11,727 bases of DNA. Origin: an uncultured Lachnospiraceae bacterium. GTDB lineage: Bacteria > Bacillota > Clostridia > Lachnospirales > Lachnospiraceae. Under the pieces are notes generated by a model. The model saw nothing but the letters and a program-made list of their open reading frames with translations, had not been told where the DNA came from and ran no database searches. The stretch lies in the NCBI GenBank assembly GCA_905236275.1, contig CAJOPI010000240.1, forward strand, positions 1 to 11,727. The letters run 5' to 3'. Of this stretch, positions 7,417 to 11,727 are shown in pieces (position 1 is the first letter of the stretch; each line of letters starts with the position of its first letter). Position numbers and translations under genes: made by a program.

Positions 7417-8730
7417 TCAATAATTCTCTATGCTTTCAATGAGTGAGTAGTATAGACCGCCTGAATCGATTTCGCCCTTGGCAAAAGAATTTATGCCGGG
7501 AGCGAGAACGTTCTGAGCCATGCCCTCTTCCATATCCATCCAGTGCCAGGAAGAGGTTTTTCCTGAGCTAAGGTATTGACTGACTGTTTCGGCGAAGGGG
7601 TCTGAAGCAACGTATTTGCAGGATTTGAAAGGACTTATGAATCCTGCATTTTCTACAAGAATTTTCTGGGCGTTGTCGCCGGCACACCATTGAAGGAATG
7701 CTTTTGCGGCTTCACTGTTTCCTTCCTTCGGTACAGCCCACCAGGAAGGAGGGCTTGTAAGTATAGTGTCTATACCTTCGTCAAAGGTATAGGGAATCAT
7801 GCCGATCTTAAAATTGCCGGCAGATGCGTAATCGGCAGCATTTTCCCCGTTAAGAAGTGCGCCGATCCAGGAGCCCTGTGTAACAAAGGCATATTTTCCC
7901 GCGGCAAAATTCGCAACCTGCTCATCGTAGTTTCCGTCGATTAAAAGCTTTTGATCGGAATACTGCTGCATTATATATACGTAATCAATGAACTTCTTGA
8001 AACGTGCCTCGTCGAGTGTTTTGGACTCGTTCAGCATATCTATATAGGTCGTGTCTGAGCGGTCAAGACCTGCATCTAAGTAATTGCCGAAAAGGTGATT
8101 TCCCGTTGACCAGTAGAGGCTTTCGAGATTTGCCGAATAACCGACTACGGCAGTAAGACCTAAGGAAGATCTCTGTTCGTCGATTGTTTTGAGTGCCGCT
8201 TCAAAGGATTCCGGACCTGTAATGGAGGCGGGATCGACACCTGCTTTTTCAAGTATATCGGCATTGTAAGCGAGCCCTATGGCTTCTGTGGTATAGGGGA
8301 AGCCGATAACGCCGTATTCATCACTTTTATAAGCAGAATCAGTATCCTTTACCCATTCTTCGGAGCTTAAGTCGGTCAAAAGCCCGTCCCAGTTCGCGAA
8401 ACCGGACGATTCACAGACTATGATATCGGGAAGATTATCGGCAAGATAGAGACCTTTAAGCAAAGCCTGGGTATCGACACCGGAGGGAACGGTCTGGACA
8501 TTTACCGTTATACCGCTCTCGTTTTTATAGGCGGAAGCAAGCTCGTCTAACTGTGAGGCGACCTCTGATTTACTGTTTAGGAGACTGATAGCGATTTCTT
8601 CTTCGGAGGCCTCTTCAGGATTTGCGGCAGATTTTCCGAAGGGGTTAAAAGCACAGCCGCTCAAAAGGATAACTGCAGCGGTTGAGACGGCGGCAAGCTT
8701 AAAAAGATGTGAAGCCTGTTTTTTCTTCAT
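7417..8730 (-). CDS. Family 1 extracellular solute-binding lipoprotein, probably for sugars
   Basis: Looks like a carbohydrate ABC-transporter binding protein anchored outside the membrane. The 437-residue precursor has a basic N-terminus, a hydrophobic stretch and the lipobox LLSGC with C26 as the lipidated residue, followed by an acidic spacer. The rest fits the SBP_bac_1 fold: [53 protein letters not shown] and the C-terminal [20 protein letters not shown] segment typical of this family, with many aromatic residues suited to stacking on sugars. No permease or ATPase gene is present in the window; instead a chemoreceptor gene follows 14 bp downstream. It may therefore act in sensing, or share a permease encoded elsewhere. 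Start ATG at 8730 has a GAGGG (8740-8744) nine bases upstream. The actual ligand cannot be read from the sequence; pectin fragments are a context-based guess. Confidence 0.92.
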   Translation of the reverse strand: MKKKQASHLFKLAAVSTAAVILLSGCAFNPFGKSAANPEEASEEEIAISLLNSKSEVASQLDELASAYKNESGITVNVQTVPSGVDTQALLKGLYLADNLPDIIVCESSGFANWDGLLTDLSSEEWVKDTDSAYKSDEYGVIGFPYTTEAIGLAYNADILEKAGVDPASITGPESFEAALKTIDEQRSSLGLTAVVGYSANLESLYWSTGNHLFGNYLDAGLDRSDTTYIDMLNESKTLDEARFKKFIDYVYIMQQYSDQKLLIDGNYDEQVANFAAGKYAFVTQGSWIGALLNGENAADYASAGNFKIGMIPYTFDEGIDTILTSPPSWWAVPKEGNSEAAKAFLQWCAGDNAQKILVENAGFISPFKSCKYVASDPFAETVSQYLSSGKTSSWHWMDMEEGMAQNVLAPGINSFAKGEIDSGGLYYSLIESIENY

Positions 8731-8750
8731 TGAAATACACCCTCTCTGAT

Positions 8751-8756
8751 ATTATA
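8751..8756 (-). promoter_or_regulatory. Perfect -10-like TATAAT close to the binding-protein start
   Basis: TATAAT on the minus strand, with no convincing -35 element 16-18 bases upstream. A start from it would fall near 8744, inside the ribosome binding region, giving a leader of about 14 bases. It may be a weak promoter or chance in AT-rich DNA. Confidence 0.25.
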
Positions 8757-8779
8757 TAAAACCGATAGTTTCTGAAAAT

Positions 8780-8826
8780 ACCTGTGATAAATTGATGGGT
8801 ATCCAATCTTTATATCGGATACAGGT
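8780..8826 (-). promoter_or_regulatory. Palindromic operator-like region with SigD-like -10 sequence
   Basis: Arms 8799-8807 and 8814-8822 (GTATCCGAT / ATTGGATAC on the minus strand) pair over 9 bp with one wobble around a 6-base centre, flanked by a wider ACCTGT/ACAGGT pair (8780-8785, 8821-8826). The centre contains TATAAA (8809-8814). Overlapping it, TCCGATAT (8812-8819) matches 7 of 8 bases of the SigD/sigma-28 -10 consensus GCCGATAT, although the expected TAAA 14-16 bases upstream is poor (TATT). All this lies 50-100 bp before the binding-protein/chemoreceptor operon, the right place for its control region. Confidence 0.35.
8792..8805. promoter_or_regulatory. Near-match Fnr-type site upstream of the binding-protein operon
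   Basis: The plus strand reads TTGAT-GGGT-ATCCA, nine of ten bases of the TTGAT-N4-ATCAA palindrome. It overlaps one arm of the larger palindrome. The perfect copy of the box sits at the Fnr-like gene 1 kb away. Whether this site is bound is inference. Confidence 0.25.
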
Positions 8827-8865
8827 TAGAAAAAAATAAGGCTTTTTTATAAAAATTTTAGATTG

Positions 8866-8905
8866 TATATGAAAAAGGCCATTATCTTATTGGATAATGA
8901 CCTTT
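8866..8905 (-). terminator. Intrinsic terminator of mecA
   Basis: On the minus strand AAAGGTCATTATC (8893-8905) and GATAATGGCCTTT (8874-8886) form a 13-bp stem with one G-U pair and a 6-base loop, running into TTC and AT-rich sequence so that five consecutive T residues end the structure. It starts 18 bp after the mecA stop and insulates the binding-protein operon. Confidence 0.78.
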
Positions 8906-8923
8906 GGGAATTATAACCGTAAA

Positions 8924-9691
8924 TCAGGCTTCAGCCATCTGCTGCAGAGCCTTGTCACTTATGATTATCTCGCAGTGCTCGTTCAGATAAGCCTCATCGG
9001 ATGATTTATAATCTTCACTTCGTGCGTATTCTGTTATTATATTGCAGATCTTGTTGAAATCCTCCGGTGTGTGCTGAGCCTTACGGATGATCAGGTAATA
9101 AAGTGAATTCTCGGGACTTTTGTAAAGGGTATTGAGTCCTTTATAAAAACCGCTTACAATTCGTGCAAGCCTTGAAACTTCATCAATGCTTTCGAAGGAG
9201 TAGCATTTAACAATATCGACGGGAACCGTTATCTGGAGCTCGCCACGTCCGTTTCTCTTCTTTTTCTTGGGAAGAGGAAGGGTTTTCTGCTGCTCCTTGC
9301 TGTCGTCAGAGGCGATTCCCCTGAGTTTTCTGAATATATCGAGTACATCATCGGCACCTGAGGTTGTCAGGGCATTTACAAGATCACTGTTATCGTCACC
9401 AACCGAAGGAGCGAATTTTGAAAATCTCGTATCCAGCTCTTCCGGATTTTCAACCTTTGTAATGATAAGAACTATCGTCTCGCCGGAGAGCGGGATAGCC
9501 TCGATCATAAGCGGAATATCATCAGCTTCAAAGCCAAACTGGTAAGCCGCCTGCTGCATCATGTCACGAAAAAGGGATTTTGCCTTTTCGGTACCATAGG
9601 CAAGCTCGCTTATTTTTAATTCACGCTCCGCCAGATCTGTCTTTGTAAGAGTGCATCGGATCTGGCGATCGTTAACTTTCTCTATTTTCAT
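8924..9691 (-). CDS. mecA: MecA-type ClpC adaptor protein
   Basis: Adaptor of the MecA/YpbH family, which in Bacillus hands substrates to the ClpC-ClpP protease and promotes ClpC assembly. The 255-residue protein has the recognisable N-terminal domain MKIEKVNDRQIRCTLTKTDL...ELAYGTEKAKSLFRDMM (~1-90, substrate binding in characterised members), a charged linker (~110-150, containing PLPKKKKRNGRG) and a C-terminal domain (~150-240, ClpC-binding side). It is longer than the ~218 residues of the Bacillus protein, mostly through the linker. ATG at 9691 was preferred over an in-frame GTG at 9712 because it starts at the conserved family N-terminus; an AAGGA (9702-9706) lies ten bases upstream. Monocistronic by position: own promoter at 9733-9761 and terminator at 8866-8905. 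Substrates here are unknown, and competence control is only one of the family's roles. Confidence 0.88.
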   Translation of the reverse strand: MKIEKVNDRQIRCTLTKTDLAERELKISELAYGTEKAKSLFRDMMQQAAYQFGFEADDIPLMIEAIPLSGETIVLIITKVENPEELDTRFSKFAPSVGDDNSDLVNALTTSGADDVLDIFRKLRGIASDDSKEQQKTLPLPKKKKRNGRGELQITVPVDIVKCYSFESIDEVSRLARIVSGFYKGLNTLYKSPENSLYYLIIRKAQHTPEDFNKICNIITEYARSEDYKSSDEAYLNEHCEIIISDKALQQMAEA

Positions 9692-9732
9692 CAAAATACC
9701 ATCCTTATACACAATTGAAAATACTTATTAAA

Positions 9733-9761
9733 TTTATATACTTTTCTTGCCAACAAGTCAA
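9733..9761 (-). promoter_or_regulatory. Sigma-A promoter of mecA
   Basis: On the minus strand TTGACT (9756-9761, 5 of 6) and TATAAA (9733-9738, 5 of 6) are separated by exactly 17 bases. The start would be near 9726, about 35 bases before the mecA ATG. Confidence 0.75.
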
Positions 9762-9781
9762 GTGTAAATTTTTAATGGTAC

Positions 9782-9810
9782 TTGCGCTTATTCGGAATAA
9801 ATAGTAAAAT
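9782..9810 (+). promoter_or_regulatory. Probable promoter of the Crp/Fnr-family regulator gene
   Basis: TTGCGC (9782-9787) and TAAAAT (9805-9810) are 17 bases apart. The -10 is good (5 of 6), the -35 weak (3 of 6). The predicted start near 9817 falls inside the Fnr-type palindrome. Confidence 0.5.
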
Positions 9811-9813
9811 GAA

Positions 9814-9831
9814 CTTTGATTCAAATCAAAG
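9814..9831. promoter_or_regulatory. Perfect Fnr-type operator overlapping the predicted start site
   Basis: CTTTGATTCAAATCAAAG is an 8-bp inverted repeat with a 2-base centre and contains TTGAT-TCAA-ATCAA, an exact match to the Fnr-family consensus TTGAT-N4-ATCAA. It lies 21 bp before the ATG of an Fnr-like gene and just downstream of a plausible -10, a position that favours repression of its own gene. Binding is inferred. Confidence 0.7.
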
Positions 9832-9852
9832 AAAAAAACGGAAGGATATATA

Positions 9853-10536
9853 ATGACTGATGAAGAATGGCTCGGTGTTGTAAAGGAGTGCAGCACTGAA
9901 AATATACCTTTTCTGGCGAGCATGCCGGAGGAGGAAAAAACGAAACTGCTGGAAAAATCAGAGCTCAGGCGCGTCCGCAAGGGAAACTATCTATTCCATG
10001 AGGGTGACAGCGTTGATGCGATATATATAATACTTAAGGGAAAGCTGAAGCTGACCCGCTTTGACGCCGACGGAAGAGAGCAGATAGTCGGTATCTTTGC
10101 GAAAAATGATACCGTATGGGAGGGAATGCTGATAGAAGACAGCTGTTTCCCCTATTCGGGCGTGAGTATGGTTAACACTTTTGTCAGCATCATTTACAGG
10201 AAGGATTTTGTAAAAGTCCTTAGTGACTTTCATCTGGCATTGAATATAATCGCACTTCTTTCGAGAAAGCTTCATGATGCCAATGAGAGAAACCTACTGC
10301 TCTCGACAAAAGATCCCAAAGCAAGGCTTGCAGCATTCCTTCTTTACAGGGAAAAGCGCGACCATGAGGAAACGATCGACTTAAGGCTTGAAGACATTGC
10401 GGCAAGCCTTTCGATGAGGCCGGAAACCGCCAGTCGGAAGATAAAAGAGCTTTCCGACGAAGGGCTCATAAAAAGAGTCGGGAAAAGCAGGATACAGATA
10501 TTGAATTTTGAAGGGCTTGAAGATGTAACTTCATGA
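9853..10536 (+). CDS. Crp/Fnr-family transcriptional regulator without Fe-S cysteine cluster
   Basis: A 227-residue DNA-binding regulator with the usual layout: effector-sensing beta-roll (~20-120, YLFHEGDSVDAIYIILKGKL and following), long dimer helix (~125-150) and winged helix-turn-helix (~170-220). The recognition helix reads RPETASRKIKEL. E191, S194 and R195 match the E-x-x-S-R pattern that reads TTGAT half-sites in E. coli FNR, which agrees with the perfect TTGAT box in front of the gene. Only two cysteines (C13, C98) are present, too few for an FNR-type 4Fe-4S cluster, and the cAMP-binding signature (RSA-type) of CRP is absent, so the signal is unknown (redox, haem or a small molecule are open). 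ATG at 9853 follows AAGGA (9842-9846) by six bases. Likely autoregulated, and divergent from mecA. Confidence 0.92.
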   Translation: MTDEEWLGVVKECSTENIPFLASMPEEEKTKLLEKSELRRVRKGNYLFHEGDSVDAIYIILKGKLKLTRFDADGREQIVGIFAKNDTVWEGMLIEDSCFPYSGVSMVNTFVSIIYRKDFVKVLSDFHLALNIIALLSRKLHDANERNLLLSTKDPKARLAAFLLYREKRDHEETIDLRLEDIAASLSMRPETASRKIKELSDEGLIKRVGKSRIQILNFEGLEDVTS

Positions 10537-10560
10537 CAGAATATTTTATAGAAGAAGTCA

Positions 10561-10607
10561 GAAAAGACTTTTTGCCGGTGTTTTTTCAGCCGGTAAAAAG
10601 TCTTTTC
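10561..10607 (+). terminator. Strong hairpin terminator behind the regulator gene
   Basis: Arms 10561-10578 and 10590-10607 pair over 18 bp with a single wobble; the loop (10579-10589) holds six T residues. The 3' arm ends in CTTTTC. It starts 24 bp after the regulator stop. There is no extra U-tract beyond the stem, but the stem has A/T-rich outer ends on both strands, so it may also stop convergent transcription from the EAL-HDOD gene. Confidence 0.75.
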
Positions 10608-10649
10608 AGGTTAAGAAATAGAAGAAGGAATTTTAATTGTATACGTGTT

Positions 10650-10682
10650 AGGAACTGTAGATAAATAACATGTACAGTTCCT
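10650..10682. repeat. Gene-end repeat copy forming a 10-bp hairpin
   Basis: AGGAACTGTA (10650-10659) and TACAGTTCCT (10673-10682) are perfectly complementary around a 13-base loop. Positions 10650-10669 are an exact inverted copy of 5608-5627. The right arm reaches into the stop codon of the EAL-HDOD gene. It may act as a weak terminator for that gene, although no U-tract follows on the minus strand. Confidence 0.6.
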
Positions 10683-11727
10683 TAGGCTTCTGCCGTATCC
10701 AATTCGTATTCTATAGGAGTGTCGATCTTTCTTACCAGATCTCTGTACCACTTAAGGGCATCAAGATAAGCCTTGTAAATCTTATCAATATCAAGGTTTC
10801 TAAGAACCATTATCCTTGAAACCTCAGCCCAGTCGGCATTTTCATAGGCTGATGCAAACTCATATACAGGATAAAGAGGACCTGACCTGTTAATAAGCGC
10901 ATTATTTATGTTCTTATTGACATTAAGTATCTTCAGAGCCTCTTCCATAGGCTTATTGAGCATTACATCGATAAGTGAGAACATTCCCATGAGGAAAAGC
11001 TCCTGACTTAAGTTTGCAATTTCAAATTCTGTGGCAAGATTTTCGCAGAACATAGCCCTTATCATCGACATACGTGTGATTTCACTGGGCTTGTCCGCAC
11101 ACAGCTCTTTTGCAAGAGCGGTATCGATCCAGCGTCTGAGCTCTTTCTGACCGAGCATGGCAGTTGCATGTCTTACTGACTTTATACCGGAATTGACCGT
11201 CATCTTGTTTACCATTTCAAGAAGTGAAATGACAAGCGCGGTATCCTCTCCGATAACGTCTGCGGCATCGGTAAGGTCGAAATCCGGCGCATTTACGGTA
11301 TTGAAAAGCTTGACATAGTTAACCTTAAGGGGGTTAATGTCACTGTTGGAGTCAACGACGGGAATCCTGAAGAATTTACCTTCATAGAGGTCATATTTGG
11401 CATTCTTGTCGAGCTCGTCCTTCTCTTCGGGTGTGTTTATATTCACAGCGCAGAGATTGAGCTTGCGGTATTTTATGCTCAGAAGCTGGCGGCTTTTTTC
11501 GAGATCCTTGCTTTCCCTGTTCAGGAAAATATAGTCACAAAGCTTTAATACTTCGTGATAGCTGAGGAAATCTCCCATACCGATCTTTTTTATGCCAAAA
11601 GAAAATCCCGCTTCTTTGAGTTCCTTTATACGGCTGATATACTGTTCCGTAGGCGGTATCGTATTATTCATGAGAAGAATAATCTGCGATACGGGAACCT
11701 TACACATGGATGCTATATCAGAAAATA
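10682..11727 (-). CDS. Degenerate EAL-HDOD signalling protein (5' end outside the window)
   Basis: C-terminal ~347 residues of a protein resembling the YuxH-type EAL-HDOD family. The frame stays open through the window edge (FSDIAS before the first visible Met at 11707), and family members begin further upstream, so the ATG at 11707 is probably internal. The visible part starts inside an EAL fold whose catalytic motifs are gone: ILLMNN replaces the ELTE-type motif, GIKKIGMGD the DDFG-type motif and DYIFLNR the KxD strand, so phosphodiesterase activity is not expected. An HDOD domain follows (VKLFNTVNAPDFDLTDAADVIGEDTALVISLLEMVN... with MLGQKELRRWI). HDOD proteins are non-enzymatic relatives of HD phosphohydrolases and usually serve as signalling scaffolds. 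The upstream promoter is not visible. It ends facing the Fnr-like regulator gene, separated by a terminator and a repeat. Confidence 0.85.
   Translation of the reverse strand, partial: FSDIASMCKVPVSQIILLMNNTIPPTEQYISRIKELKEAGFSFGIKKIGMGDFLSYHEVLKLCDYIFLNRESKDLEKSRQLLSIKYRKLNLCAVNINTPEEKDELDKNAKYDLYEGKFFRIPVVDSNSDINPLKVNYVKLFNTVNAPDFDLTDAADVIGEDTALVISLLEMVNKMTVNSGIKSVRHATAMLGQKELRRWIDTALAKELCADKPSEITRMSMIRAMFCENLATEFEIANLSQELFLMGMFSLIDVMLNKPMEEALKILNVNKNINNALINRSGPLYPVYEFASAYENADWAEVSRIMVLRNLDIDKIYKAYLDALKWYRDLVRKIDTPIEYELDTAEA

Noticed and set aside
9713..9852. c-di-GMP or other riboswitch in the intergenic regions of the window
   Set aside because: The leaders are short (about 15-40 bases from predicted starts) and none carries a recognisable aptamer core.
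10650..10682. Attachment site of a mobile element
   Set aside because: The repeat pair 5608-5627 and 10650-10669 flanks ordinary chromosomal-type genes, no integrase or transposase is present, and the copies are inverted, not direct.

Overview
The window reads as chromosome from a motile, plant-polysaccharide-degrading anaerobe of the Firmicutes, most likely Lachnospiraceae (Butyrivibrio, Pseudobutyrivibrio or Lachnospira type). The clues are a MecA adaptor, a secreted pectate lyase with an acidic Ser/Thr/Glu linker and bacterial Ig-like C-terminus, a PAS-GGDEF cyclase without membrane segments, strong GGAGG-type ribosome binding sites and moderate-to-low GC. The genus is inferred from gene style only.

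Layout: (i) positions 1-66 probably hold the last codons of an upstream plus-strand gene. (ii) 59-2904 is a translationally coupled plus-strand pair, a PAS-GGDEF diguanylate cyclase with an intact product-inhibition site followed by an EAL phosphodiesterase with a degenerate GGDEF domain. (iii) A nested inverted repeat (2866-2950) separates this pair from a minus-strand block that reads, in transcription order, solute-binding lipoprotein (7417-8730), methyl-accepting chemotaxis protein (5627-7402) and secreted PL1 pectate lyase (2973-5492). (iv) Upstream lies mecA (8924-9691, minus) with its own terminator and a good sigma-A promoter, divergent from a Crp/Fnr-family regulator (9853-10536, plus). 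(v) After a strong hairpin terminator, a minus-strand gene for a degenerate EAL-HDOD protein runs off the right edge.

The central block suggests a pectin-foraging unit. The lyase would release oligogalacturonides, the lipoprotein could capture a sugar, and the chemoreceptor encoded 14 bp behind it could report occupancy to the flagellar machinery. No ABC permease genes accompany the binding protein here. The neighbouring c-di-GMP synthesis/degradation pair could set the motile-to-sessile switch in the same niche, but that link rests only on adjacency.

Regulation visible in the DNA: a perfect TTGAT-N4-ATCAA box overlaps the predicted transcription start of the Fnr-like gene, whose recognition helix carries the E-x-x-S-R signature expected to read TTGAT. 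A one-mismatch version of the box, a palindrome and a SigD-like -10 sequence lie upstream of the binding-protein/chemoreceptor operon. A short sequence, AACTGT-N3/4-TAAATAAC, recurs at three gene ends and may be a small extragenic repeat family. No tRNA, rRNA, CRISPR array, transposase or recognisable riboswitch was seen, and no gene-free stretch exceeds 300 bp.
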